The notes: generated from the letters alone by a model not told the origin. Positions 10,761 through 21,892 are shown, numbered from the stretch's first letter. The stretch: DNA of 64,000 bases from Basidiobolus meristosporus CBS 931.73 (GCA_002104905.1 MCFE01000217.1:1-64000), one strand, 5' to 3'. Numbers and translations are program-made.

Positions 10761-12237
10761 TTTCCTTTATTGCTGTCAGGTGTTTCACTGCCACTTTGTC
10801 TGGGTTCTTCTTGTATTGAACTAAATTTTCTTCTGGATAAATATCACACTGGCCATTGGTTTCTGCCCTCCTGTTCCTTACCAGCTCTCTTCTGGCAACC
10901 TGGCATTTCTTTGCTGCTTGTTTGAGCTTTTAGCCTTAGTTGTGACAGGCTCCTAAGGAAGCCACTGGTTTTTATTGCTGCCAGGTCCTCCACTCCTACT
11001 TTGAATGATTGCTTCTTTAATACCACAACACTTTTTCCTTGATAAATGTTGCCTGGTGTATATGTGTCCACTTGCTTGTCCCATATTGGTACTCCTTCAG
11101 CAACCTGATGTTTCCTGGATGCTTGTTAAGGGCTTTTGGCCATGCTTGTAATGGACTCTTAAGGAAGCCACTGGTTTTAAGCCATTGCACCCTAGTTCAT
11201 CTGCCTTGGATAGTTTACACTATTCCTGAGATACTTCCTGAGCATACAAATGCTGGCACAAAATCTGTTTGCTCATTTGAATCCAGTATAATGCTCATGG
11301 AGCAGATCAGGCTCATTTTGATTGGACTTGAATCCCTGATGGCCCTATGGTATACCAGCCTTAAAGTGATGGCATTCTAGATGTCTTACAGCCTCCTGAA
11401 TATTAGCCCACTCTTGACCATTGCACTCAGCAGCTTCACTGATCTTCAAATCTTTTGTTTTTTGTGCTTTGGTACAGCTCCACAGTCTCTCCCTCCTACA
11501 CTGCAATACATTTTTTTCTGTGCTTTATTTTTGGGCACTGTTGTGGTGCTTCAGAGACTGCACAGTGTTCCTCTGCTGTCACATTAGGAAATGGCTTAAT
11601 TCTTGGCTGTGATATTGAGCTAATTGTGTTCTTTCTTTGCCACAAATATACTACATTCTCTACTTTAGATATTGATTACTTTACATGTATTATCTACTCA
11701 TCCTGTCACAGGACTATTTCCTGATTTTTCTGAGACAACACATCTATCCTAGCAGCCACTGCACCTAATTGCTTCATTAATACTTTTGTATGAGCTGATA
11801 ATATACTTGCTAAAATGGGTGGTAGTGGTGTTGGACAACCACTTAAAACAAAGAAGACTCACTGATGGATTGTGACCCTATCTCCCATAACAACAGTACC
11901 CTGTATAGGCCTGGCAAAATCCCAATATGCAATGAGACAACACCCATGGAAAAGATGCCAAGGATACTTTATGGACCCAAGTGAGCCCAGTGATCCATCT
12001 ACTAGTGAATGATGTGATGTTGTGACTAGAGAAGTGACAAATCTCCACTAAAATCAGTAATTGGGGCTTTGAGGATTTATATTACTTTTTGCTGGGATGC
12101 CACTTACCATGTAGACTGTACAAATGCAAAACAGTCATTTAGCTGGTAACATACAACCCAGACACCATCCTGATACCAGCATGTGCTAACAGTTGCATGG
12201 TATTCACATCAAAAAATACCACCATTGCAAGGCTACC
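10654..12237. other. 1,584-bp stretch containing no CpG dinucleotide
   Basis: Read base by base, no CG occurs between the CG at 10652-10653 and the one at 12238-12239, although C and G are both common and TG and CA abound. This is the footprint expected from long-term cytosine methylation and deamination at CpG in repeats. Confidence 0.9.
10766..11175. repeat. Tandem duplication, two ~205-bp units
   Basis: The segment beginning TTTATTGCTG and ending CCTAAGGAAGCCACTGG at 10766-10970 is repeated at 10971-11175, the second time ending CTTAAGGAAGCCACTGG. The copies are diverged, at roughly 65-70% identity by eye. The duplication lies inside the family Y relic and contains no CpG. Confidence 0.7.
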
Positions 12238-14480
12238 CGGTCAGGAATCCACCAATATAGAAGGAAACATTGTTCACACTATGGATATATATTCCAGTAA
12301 TAGCCTGTCTAAAGAAGCTCAAGCTGTCCAACAAATATTGTGAAGCTATAATGTACTGCACTCTGTATCAATCAAGTGCAAGCATTTCCAGCATATTTGA
12401 TGGCAAATATTTCAAACAACTAAGAAGCAAGGGCCACATTGAAGGTGTGTATGACCATACCTTTTCCTTGGCACTTGATGAATTCTTATTAAACAAGTAC
12501 TCCACCAGCAAATCCTGCAGGTCACTGATTTGCATCAACCCAAATCCACGGCCTATCTTGCGGTATTGGAGCAGAAGTCTGATAGTAGTCTCTCTAGCAT
12601 CTGGGCCAATATCATTATCTATCCTGGTCAGCTGCCTGTATCCATTGCTGGATGAATTTTGTAAGTTTTCCAGAGAATTACTACTGAATGGCCATCATAT
12701 CAATGCACATACTTTTTCTGCATTGGAGATAGCCCAGCCATCAGCAAGATAGCCAGCTTTTGTGGGCACAATAAACAGTATTGCTGCCAATGGTGTGAAA
12801 CCCAGATTATTTACATTTTAACTGACACACATTCCCTGTGAAAAATCTCAAGCTTGGAACTCATCTGATTTTCAGCTGTTATTCAGCTGGCTTTATAATG
12901 GTATTTTGATGGTATTCAGCTGGTGTTTTTGGCTCAAGATTTCAAATGCAATTTGTGATGCATGTAATGGGCAGCTGATTACCAAATTTGGCATGGATGC
13001 TAGTTGGTGTAGTCTCCTCCTGGATAATGTGTTTGCTTACCTGCCAATTAGCCAACAACAGAGATATTATGAGTTGTCAATTTTGAGAAACTTGTAATTC
13101 AGCTGATATTGTGTTGGTATTTTGCTGGCCTTTTGTTGATTTTTTTTCTTAGGGATTGTTATTATCCAAACACCAGCACCAAGAACTTCATCTACCTACA
13201 GAGAGAATATACAGAATTCAGCATGTAATTACAGCAATGCTAGTATGATATAAGCCATAGGCTGGAATATCAAATTATTGGAAACTGGAGATACTCAAGA
13301 TCAAGGATATCTGTTGGAGCAAAAGCTTTCACCTGGAAGCAAAGGATTTGCTTTTCAACAGTACCCCTATACTGATGAACAAGTTGTACATGGGGCTTTT
13401 CAAGCTGAATGAGCCCTTTGAGATGCCAGAGAAATTTGAAAGAATTGGCAAGTTATCACAGAGTATCTGCTACCAAAAGTACTTCTCACATGTGCCAATC
13501 AATATTCATATATATAGGCAACAATGTAAATGCAAGGACTGGATGAACTTGATATGTATTTTATCAAGTTGCCTTCTGAATTCATTTCTACCAAGAGTAC
13601 ATTGGAAGCACTAAGAGTCATATGTTGACATTGTAGGTGTGTGCATTCAGAAGCATATTGCTAATGCCAACTTGACACATCTAGAGCTTTTATGCAAGGA
13701 GTTTGTGACAAGATTTGAGCAGCAATACTTTAGGCATAAAGCTGAAGATACTCAGGTGGTATTTATGGGCAAAGTGGTTGCAACCAAGCATATGTTTGTA
13801 AGATATATATGGTATCAACAACACTAACTTTGCTAGTATAACACTAAAAAGCTATAGAGTTAAGGTGGTAGAAGTGTGTCAATTGCAGTGGGTGTGCATG
13901 CACATAGTGGTTAGTAAGCAGGAGGCCATAGTTCTTTTATTCAAGCTATATGTGGAATACCCAGGGTAGTAGTGGGTAAGCAAATAAAGAGTAGTGATTC
14001 TACAGTGGAATACATGAATGCCACAAGGGGAGGTAGAAAAAGAAAATATCTTTTGGTAAAATGATATGGTAGCAATAAATAGAACTAGTGGTAGGCTGCC
14101 ATACTGCCATTATAATGCCGGTAAAGGTTTGCAATGAGGCCATCAGTACACCATTAGGTTTGTTGCCATGTAGGGCAACTGGATGTAATGGCTGGTTTGG
14201 TCTGCTCAATTAAATGTAGAGCACATTAAGACTGCTCAAATGCCATGCAAATCTTGTCAAAAGACCACCTAAGTACCATCAACTTTTTAACTTTATTTGG
14301 TAGTAAAATAAGCAAAATGCCCTCATGATTCCATCCTAAGCAAAAGCACTGTCACAATCCAATCATAGCATTGTGAAGAGGGTTAATAATATTAAGCTGC
14401 AAGCATTATGATGGCCTCACTGTGGGATCTTGACAGCTGATCCAGTTCAGATCTACCTGCCGGACCATATAATTTTTCAT
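11862..14480 (+). pseudogene. Tnp2 (CACTA/EnSpm) transposase relic, copy T1
   Basis: Decayed transposase of the Tnp2/Transposase_21 type. The best stretch (12270-12752) reads in Tnp2 order: YIPVIACLKKL, then IFDGKYFKQL, a degenerate DIALGLSTDGF block, and a GP...SFL.PLLDE-like block. The C-terminal part resumes at 13155 and is about 75% identical to copy T4 on the other strand (55.9-53.7 kb). A 321-bp MITE interrupts it at 12834-13154. The N-terminal zinc-finger part is missing. Multiple stops and shifts make it non-functional. Confidence 0.65.
12834..13154. mobile_element. MITE-like element, copy 2 (321 bp), inserted in T1
   Basis: Starts CCCTGTGAAAA and ends TTTTTTTCTTAGGG, giving inverted ends CCCT..GAAAA. 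It is flanked by ATT on both sides (12831-12833, 13155-13157). The paralogous transposase T4 reads straight through the same place (55597-55618) without the insert, so boundaries and insertion are supported by an empty site. It is the same length as the copy at 10440. Confidence 0.8.
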
Positions 14481-14639
14481 ATGGCATATCACTTCTAATT
14501 CTCCTCAGAATATTGCAAGATGCAATGGCACAGGGAAGTCAGGAGACACACCTGAGATGGAATGGGTGGATATTGTGAGTATAGCAATCACCATTCCAGG
14601 TAGAGAAGATGTATTTCTTCTGCAAAAAAGAAACTCAAG

Positions 14640-15080
14640 TATATCTGTCACACCAACTAAGTTTCAGTTGTATCCCAATATGGTTGCAGAGGAACTCCAC
14701 ACACATATTGAAGCACAATATAGGTGACCAATCACAATTCATATAGAGAAACTGATCACAGCAAGGGAAGGAGAGAGGTTGATAAGTATGCCAAAGTTTA
14801 AAAGTAATAAGTTGTAACAGATCTGTGAAGCTGTTGAGTGCAATAATGTAGGGTGGGCTAATATTTAAGAGGCTGTAAGAAGTCTGGCACACAATCATCA
14901 AAATACTGGCATATCATAGGTCATTGAGGAACTAATGGCCCAGCAAAAGGTGTGTAACCTGTTCCATGAGCATAATTATGGGCCCAAACAAGCAAATGGA
15001 TTTTGGGCCAGCATTGATATGCTAAAAAGCCATCTCACAAATAATGGCAACTATAAAAGATAGAAGAGCTTTGGTGTTGG
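14640..15080 (+). pseudogene. Family Y coding relic, second copy
   Basis: Plus-strand relic homologous at the protein level to the minus-strand relic at about 11.65-11.2 kb. Shared strings include PNMVAEE/PNVTAEE, WANI-EAVR and LFHEH/LLHEH. It has three or more in-frame stops. The protein family is not recognised; the two diverged copies in opposite orientation imply former mobility. Confidence 0.4.
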
Positions 15081-15129
15081 GGCTAAACATCAGTAGCCTC
15101 CTCACATGCTGGTCACAACCAGGCTAAAA

Positions 15130-15375
15130 GCTTACTTAGAATATTTTCACCAAAATATCAGCTACCCAGAACATGAAAATTCTCAAAGTTGTCCAAACAG
15201 CCCCAAACTTTGCACACATGTTCTTGGTACCTTCCTAAGCCCATTCTGCATGTTTGTTTGGCTAGATCTATAAAAGAGTAGGTACTACTCTGATATTCAG
15301 TAAGTCATAAAGTTAATACCACATAATCTACTTGTTCCTCCAATCACTTCCTAAATCTGCAAGACTCTTACAACA
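15130..15375 (+). repeat. Truncated solo LTR of the copia family
   Basis: Matches the inner and 3' part of the provirus LTRs at 40377 and 44404, from CTTACTTAGAATATTTTCACC to the terminal CTCTTACAACA. The first ~110 bp of the LTR and all internal sequence are missing. Confidence 0.75.
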
Positions 15376-15424
15376 AGAACTCTATGCCAAACTTCTATCA
15401 TAAGATATGTCAAAGCGTTAAATC

Positions 15425-15620
15425 AGTGTTGATGATCCACTTCTGGACAAATGCTGCTACAATGGCAAATATTACCCCCAATGCTTCCAATGTATTCTGG
15501 GTATAACTTGCTCCAGAGGGCTAGTTGAACAAAGATATGTCCAGTTCATCCAGTCCTTGAGTTAGTACTGTTGCATATGTGTATGATTATCAATTGGAGC
15601 TTGTGAGTAGTGTGGTAATC
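15425..15620 (-). pseudogene. Tnp2 transposase fragment
   Basis: The reverse complement matches the C-terminal part of the Tnp2 relics T1 and T4, around the string AAGGACTGGATGAACT and a following TACATTGGAAGCATTGGG. It is a short decayed fragment. Confidence 0.5.
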
Positions 15621-16329
15621 CAGAGTATTTGATCACTACAATATTTGAAAACCCATATTGCACTCATTTCTTTATTTTGCCTTTTACTATAATAACACAC
15701 ACATCAAAGATCAAGAATTTTCAATTTTGAAGGAAAAGAGCTCAAGACCCTGACAACCAATACTTTTGAGAATAGTATGTCATTCAGAGCACTCTGTAGC
15801 CAGCACATGTTTCAGATTACACTTCATTTGAAGTATTACTTAACAAGTTATGATCAAAAGAGTCCAATAACCATATCTTAGCCCTCTATAACTAGGATTA
15901 TTATCTGGGTAAAGGGGCTTATTCACATCAGTACAAATTATCATTCAGCTGCATCAGAATATTTGATAGGAATAATTCCACTTGTATGCACAGAAGTATC
16001 AATACCAGTTGGTCATAGGATTCAGATTTTGAGATAGCCTTTTGCCAGTACTATAACAATCATTTCTTGTGGAGATAACTTAGTTAAGCTATCATACAGC
16101 TTTAGGTATATAGTTCTATATGATATATTTGAAAGTTCATGGACCAGGAACAAACTTGAGTATCTGAGATAACAGTTGAGAATAGTAAATATAAGTTCTC
16201 AGCTGAGTGGGAATGTTGTAACTTTTGTGAATACACCTATAAGTTTATTTAGCTTAGTCACACAGATCATTATCAACAAATCTTGGCAAACTTTGCCCAG
16301 GTCCATAGTTGAAATTTGTACAGGATATA

Positions 16330-16670
16330 TATGTTTTGAGAGCTTGAAGATACTGGAAGTGACTTGGAAGACAAGTAGATTATGCAGTTTTCACTTAATG
16401 ACATATTTAATTTAAAAGTAGAGCTTCTGATTTTGCATGGTCTTAGCAAAATAAATACATAAACATGTTCAGGAAGGTCCCAAAAACATATGTGCAGAGT
16501 TTGAGACAGTTTGGTCAACTTCTCAGAACTTCATGTTCTAAGTACCTGCTATTTTGATGAGATATTCCAAGCAAATCCCAGCCAAGAGTATGATCAGAAT
16601 TCTTCAAGATTTGTAGGTGAAGATCTAAGTGACTCATTTGGGCTAGGATATAGGTGAAGTTACAGAGTTG
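16330..16670 (-). repeat. Decayed solo LTR of the copia family
   Basis: Minus-oriented LTR copy. It retains AGATACTGGAAGTGA, GGAAGGTCCCAA, TTCATGTTCTAAGTACC and GATCTAAGTGACT in the right order, with many substitutions and degenerate ends. Confidence 0.6.
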
Positions 16671-16682
16671 ATGGCAATCTAG

Positions 16683-16918
16683 TCTAGATATCCAGCATCC
16701 TGAACATGAAAAGTTGATAAGTTGTCCAAGGTGCTCTATACTTTACACATAGGTTCTTGGAGTCTTTCTAAGCATATTCAACAAGCATGCTTTGGCAAGA
16801 CCAAGTAAAAATACAAATACAGTGCTCATATTGAGTATATTGCTGATCATAGCAATGCAATGTCTACCAGTTCTCCCAATCACTTCTGTTATCTCCAAAA
16901 CCTCTGCAATATGTTGGA
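16683..16918 (+). repeat. Decayed solo LTR fragment of the copia family
   Basis: Plus-oriented remnant with GTTGTCCAA, CACATAGGTTCTTGG and TCTCCCAATCACTTC in LTR order. It lies directly against the minus-oriented copy before it, forming a loose inverted pair. Confidence 0.5.
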
Positions 16919-17221
16919 CAGCTTACCACTTTATCATGTCCTTGATATCTGATATTCTAGTAAAGTGTTAGTTAATTCCCAACAATAGATTTGGACAAGA
17001 TATTCCAAGATTTGTTAACTGTGATATAAGTAACTCAGCTAATGAAGTATATATGTGTTGTTACAGAATTTACAATCATATCTTACTTTGGCATGATTAT
17101 GGGAGACCAAAAGCCAAAGCCTTTTTAGAAGATCCTCAAGAAAGCTTGTGCATGGTCTGAGGGCTTGGTAACAGCTCATGATATTTAATGTTATGGGTCT
17201 CTGGCATTTTGCATAAAATAA

Positions 17222-17332
17222 ATCAAGCAAATCCCAACAAAGAGTTTAGGCAAGAAAAGTAGAATGCATGCAGCATGATCTAAATGGCTGCATTGATGTT
17301 TGTATATGGGTGTAAATACAAAATTTACAACA
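17222..17332 (-). repeat. LTR tail fragment of the copia family
   Basis: Only the last ~110 bp (in plus orientation) are recognisable: CAAATCCCAACAAAGAG, GATCTAA, and the terminal AAATACAAAATTTACAACA. It is the last recognisable repeat before the composition changes at about 17.57 kb. Confidence 0.45.
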
Positions 17333-17570
17333 GCACTAACCCAGGCCAGTAGCCTCACAAGCTATGAGTAATACAAGCTTTGTTGATGCAATTGGTGAAG
17401 AACACTATCATGTCAGCATGAGTGCAATATACATGCAAAAAGGTGCAGATTTAAATATTTCCCAGACATTTATCCAAGGCTGCTCAAAGCTCCATATGGT
17501 CATTAAGAAGTATGGCTACTCATGCAAGCTAGTTTTACATAAAAGGAATTGTCTTAACGACCATTACTAG

Positions 17571-19237
17571 TTGAATTTGGGAATCTCAACTGTCTAAAGG
17601 CCGTACGTAGCCGGGGAAAGTGACAGTAATCCTTTCGAGGCCATAGGTTGTCAATCAAGGTCAATATTGCAAAACGACCGATTGCCTAGGTATTTCGAGT
17701 ATTGTGTTACTCTGGTATAACATAATCCAACGAGCCTCCACAGATGCTTCTGCCAATACACGGCATGGTTTCGCACTCTACTGTATGTATGTTCCTAAAC
17801 CATTCAGGCAGTAAAATGAAACAGCGATAAACATAAACGAGTGATGATGGGTGACGAAAACTCAGCAGTATGCCTGCACTAGAACAAAGCATCACCGACA
17901 TTTGGGCTAGTTGCATGCACCTGATGAAACTGGGTTTAAGAAATGTATGCGCGATCGAAATCATAGGAATAGTCAATCAATTTGTACTTGATCTATGTCC
18001 AATCAGTTCATTCCAGTGGATTACATAAACACACTTGGCAAATCGCGTTGGATACTGGCTCAACTATGGGTCAACGCCGGTAGACTCACTAGGGGAGATG
18101 ACAACAGAGAAGCATCCAGGGCGTGTCGGCTGGGCCGCTGGCGAGGTTTGGGAAGTTACGGAATGGCCGAGGGGATTCGGCGACTCTCTACCGTCAAAGG
18201 CCCCAAGCATTTCGGTAATGTGAGCGACAGCTGCTGCTTGGGTGGGGCTTGGTTCTCTGCATTGACTGTTTGGTGCTTCTGTCTCATAGTGACTTCAGGC
18301 CACAGCCAACACGGCAACCCTAAGGGCACCCGCTAAAGATCCATGATCCAGCATCCGGAGTTGATCTATTTTTCATTGTGCATCAGTCGAATACTTGACT
18401 TATAAACAATGCTGGCGGCTTTCTGAGGTGTGGCGCTGTCGGAGGTAAACAAGGACCACACGCCATTGCGTTGCTTTGCGTAATCGGCTGGCATTCCTCA
18501 GCTGGCCATTGTCAGTAGGCACATCTCAGCAACCATCCGATTGGAGGGGATTGAGGCCTGTTCCAAGCGGTTGTGGCGCACAAATCACCGCGAGCAGCTT
18601 GAAGATCCGTAGCGGGATCCGATCGAAGAGATTCATCCGGCCTGATAGGCGCCGGGAGGGGACTGCAATTATCTATCTCTACAGCTTTTGAAACGCAAGC
18701 GACGATTCAGGGGAGCGTGGGTCTGTGCTGGTCAGCCCTGGTTGGCAGCATCCAGTGATCCGATCTCTCCTGGGTGCCGGGAACGCTCCGTCGAATCCTC
18801 TATCATCCGTGGTAATGAAGGGATGCACAGTTGATATTGTAGGTTTTGGAATTGACGAAATAATAAGCACATGCCTAAATTGAATTGCTCAGGTGCCTCA
18901 AACTCCATTGGAACTCTTCCCTTGGTTTCCTATAAATTCTGCGCATCCACGACCACCAGCCTCTTGCCTACCCATTCAACCCCACTAGAGCCGGTTACTG
19001 TCAATTTGTTTATACCCTTTGTTCCCTTCGTCGTTGGTCTTTCTTTCCAGTGTAGACTTTGTATTATTTCCTATTGAATCCCCTTCTGCAAATAACCTTA
19101 CTGACGTTCTGGCTTTGTTAATATCTCCTAAACCCCTAATTGGCTCGCGCTACTGCTAGACACTTAATACTTTCATTAGACACCTAATCGCTCCCCCTGC
19201 CCTCCCCGCTCCATCCACCCCCAGCACCGCTGAATCC
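17571..19237. other. GC-rich intergenic DNA upstream of the MFS gene
   Basis: Composition switches sharply to CpG-rich at about 17.57 kb. No convincing gene is seen. A TATAAATT string at 18931 lies about 300 bp before the transporter start and is followed by a pyrimidine-rich run (about 18950-19230), which may be promoter or leader. That reading is tentative. Confidence 0.4.
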
Positions 19238-20632
19238 ATGATTTCTGACTGCGGAACATGCTCGTATTCCTATGCTGACGACGTGAAGGTGCCCAGGAGA
19301 AAGCCCAGCATGAAGCTCCACATCTCGCCCGACAAGGTTTATCGCGGCGCTTTCCTGCTGACCGCCTGCTCGATTATGGTTGGAAGCTACTTCTGCTACG
19401 ACATGCCTGGTGTGCTCAACCGCGAGTTGAGAAAGCATCTCGAGATCGATGTCAACGACTGGCAGTACAAGGTGAACCTGCTGTTCTCGGTCACCTCCCT
19501 GCCCAACGTGATCTTCCCGTTCATCAGTGGGATACTCATCGACAAGATTGGATCCAAATTCGCGCTGATTCTGTTCACCACGACTCTGTGCATCGGCCAT
19601 GCTCTGTTCGCCTTCGGGATCAGCGTGAAGACGTTCTGGATCATGTGTCTGGGACGCACTCTGTTCGGAATCGGCAGCGGCAGCGCGGAGATTGTGCAGA
19701 ATAAACTGACGACTGACTGGTTTCGTGGTAGCCTGCTTGCGTTTGCGCTGGCACTTAACTTGACCTTTGACCGATGGGCGGCTGCCGGTGATGCCATTGT
19801 CTCCCCAAGGCTCTTCCACTTCTTCGGGAATGTTCCTATGGTGACCTGGTTTGGCCTAGGCATGTGCTTGGTGTCGGCGTTCTGCTCGTTCCTCCTGATC
19901 CGTATGGACACGCCCCGCGCGCGTATCCGATCTGGCGTGAATCTTGAGAGCAAGGGCGATACGGCCGACGGGAGCCAAGATATTAAAATCAACGATATTC
20001 TCAATCTGAAGCCGGCATTCTGGTTGCTGTGTGTGCTGGCGGTAACGCTGTACGGCTCCGTACAGCCCTTCTTATATATATCCTCTGACTATCTGCAGTC
20101 GGAGAAGTATCCCGGCAGGCCAGAGACTGCCGGAACGGTGATGTCCATCCCAAGCCTGCTCTCGTCGTTTGGGACCCCTCTCTGCGGCCTGATGATTGAT
20201 CGAGTAGGCCACCATAGCGAGTTGATGACCTTCAGTGCGTTGGTGGTGATTCTGGTCCACGGGTTGCTTGCGTTCACGTCCATCACCCCCGTGCTCCCGT
20301 ACATCATGCTTGGGTTTGGGTATTCTCTGTTCGCAGCCGCACTCTGGCCCTCAGTGCCAAGCCTTGTGCACGAGCGGCAGTTGGGTACCGGGATTGGAAT
20401 CAGCGTAATCGCCTTCAACCTCTCCATCACCGGGGTCCCTATGGTCATTGCCAGGATCCGGGTGTGGACTGGCAGCTTCTTTGCCATCCAGCTGTTTTTC
20501 ATGGCTCTTGCATTTTGCGGGCTTCTGGCTGGCCTTTTGCTCTGCCACATCCAGAAAGTCGAGAAGCAAACGGCCCGGCTGGAGAGTGCTCCCGTCACCG
20601 ACGACAGGAAGCCCCTGCTGGCCGCATCTTAA
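19238..20632 (+). CDS. MFSD1-like major facilitator transporter
   Basis: Intronless 464-residue membrane transporter of the major facilitator superfamily, closest in my reading to animal MFSD1, the lysosomal dipeptide carrier of about the same length (~465). It has about 12 hydrophobic segments. The cytosolic loop signature is GILIDKIGSK at 98-107. The MFSD1-type core is CLGRTLFGIGSGSAEIVQNK at about 137-156. A second-half segment begins LNLKPAFWLL (about 252). The N-terminal ~33 residues are polar and cytosolic, and the C-terminal tail is short. Lysosome or vacuole location and peptide transport are inferred from the family only. The first ATG of the frame is used; another ATG at residue 25 would remove only polar sequence. 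Stop TAA; poly(A) signal about 205 nt further. Confidence 0.88.
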   Translation: MISDCGTCSYSYADDVKVPRRKPSMKLHISPDKVYRGAFLLTACSIMVGSYFCYDMPGVLNRELRKHLEIDVNDWQYKVNLLFSVTSLPNVIFPFISGILIDKIGSKFALILFTTTLCIGHALFAFGISVKTFWIMCLGRTLFGIGSGSAEIVQNKLTTDWFRGSLLAFALALNLTFDRWAAAGDAIVSPRLFHFFGNVPMVTWFGLGMCLVSAFCSFLLIRMDTPRARIRSGVNLESKGDTADGSQDIKINDILNLKPAFWLLCVLAVTLYGSVQPFLYISSDYLQSEKYPGRPETAGTVMSIPSLLSSFGTPLCGLMIDRVGHHSELMTFSALVVILVHGLLAFTSITPVLPYIMLGFGYSLFAAALWPSVPSLVHERQLGTGIGISVIAFNLSITGVPMVIARIRVWTGSFFAIQLFFMALAFCGLLAGLLLCHIQKVEKQTARLESAPVTDDRKPLLAAS

Positions 20633-20836
20633 CGTCGCATCTACCCGTATCGGCCCCAGCAAGCCGACCGCCCGCAAGAAGGCCATCACAGGCCAAGATT
20701 TGCTATGCGGCCCCTGTACCCACACGAACCCATCCGGGCGACAACACCAATCGTGGCACCTTCCCCACTATCCCTATTTGTTTTTTCCTGCCTGTCTGGC
20801 GCAACTTGCTATTAGTTGTGTCGCCTTAAACAGCAC

Positions 20837-20842
20837 AATAAA
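20837..20842 (+). terminator. Poly(A) signal of the MFS gene
   Basis: AATAAA lies 205 nt after the transporter stop codon. The deacetylase and the CBM21 gene also have AATAAA about 200-225 nt after their stops, so the spacing is consistent. Confidence 0.55.
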
Positions 20843-21892
20843 ACCGCACCAAAATAGATTCTGCTTGGGCTGCTGTTTATTTGGATCGCTAGCTGCTGGC
20901 CTTAAACAGGCATAGCTCGTGACCTGGATATGCGTTGCTGGTCATCTGGCCAGGAACTGGGTGACACCTCCCTTTTTCGCCGGAGTTTAATCATGTCTCA
21001 CCAGCGTCTATGCCAATGGGCGGCCAGTGGGAAATGGGTGGGCTGGCCATAACCTGGCCCAAACAGGGATGCGGTTGCTGTGTATCCCCGTGGCCCAAAT
21101 AACCCTACAGCATCGGATTAATTTGCGCTTCCCTTACAATGGTCAAGTGGTGCTTCCCGGTTTGGAAGGGACATTAGGCCGCCGGATCAGGTGGCCAACG
21201 GTGACTCATCCCCATTCCATCTTCTGCACAACCGCTGATTCCGGAGTTGGAACGTAGGTGATCGTGGCAAGTCAGGATCTGCTGGATCAATGCGACTTGC
21301 TTGGTGAGCACCAACTCTGTTCCTCCCCGAACCCCAACCCAATCCAACCCGATCCCGCCCAGACCTCAACCCCAACCAGGACCCAGCGGGAGCTCAGCCG
21401 CTCCCACCACGTTGGGTTGGGAACTGTTTGTGGAGCCTGATCTCGGCTGTGGGAGGCTGTTGCCGGATGTTGCGCGCTGAAACACCGCTTCGTTCCTCCC
21501 AGTGTTTCTGGAAACACGCCACCTTCCGACGGCTCGAGGTTTGTTCGAGCAGCCGCCCTATGCCAATCATCGCCATCACGCAAGCCATTTGCCTCGGGCC
21601 TGGAATACCATTAGCATTGTCGAGTGGGTAGATGGAGCATCCCATTGGCTCCGATCGCCAGCCAGCATATATCGAGTCTCATCCCATATCAGCTGCCTAT
21701 GAAATACCGCTGTTCTCCGAAATGTATAATCTTCGAGACCAATGAAGATTGGAGGTACGTCAGGTGGAATGCCCATCTGTCAAATATGAGCACTCGGGCA
21801 TGTGTTACGCCATCAACTCAACTCGAAACTACTTCAAATCCAGCCATCGATTTTGGACTTCATTATACTTCGTCAGCGGGAACCAGCCAGCT
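20843..21892. other. Intergenic region with the deacetylase promoter
   Basis: GC-rich spacer between two same-strand genes, with no other gene seen. A C-rich run of CCAACCC-type repeats occurs at 21330-21375. A weak CATATAT string near 21667 is the nearest TATA-like element, about 225 bp before the deacetylase ATG. Confidence 0.4.

Larger units (their letters stand above)
9680..11850 (-). pseudogene. Unrecognised multi-copy coding relic (family Y), split by a MITE
   Basis: Minus-strand relic with stops and frameshifts. From its 5' side it encodes a probable short coiled coil (about 11850-11700) and then a segment shared with the plus-strand copy at 14640-15080, including the motifs GWANI-like and HEHYTGF-like. 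Next come two tandem 205-bp units and, beyond the MITE at 10440-10760, an open frame at 10080-9769 with a string such as LLVECGVGPNV. The second copy shows this was a mobile or duplicated gene. I do not recognise the protein. Whether the part left of the MITE belongs to the same gene is inferred from strand and position only. Confidence 0.4.

Noticed and set aside
10440-13154. The two 321-bp repeats read as an LTR pair flanking a 2.1-kb retrotransposon
   Set aside because: The right-hand copy interrupts a Tnp2 relic whose paralogue has an empty site, the termini are CCCT/AGGG rather than TG/CA, and there is no primer-binding site or pol gene between them.
19184-20004. Large minus-strand frames of about 200 codons opposite the MFS gene
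   Set aside because: They are antisense openings caused by the high GC of the MFS coding sequence; only the plus strand gives a recognisable 12-segment transporter.
21749-21892. A 48-residue N-terminal extension of the deacetylase
   Set aside because: The extension has no family similarity, is compositionally different, and the standard N-terminus begins right after the ATG at 21893.
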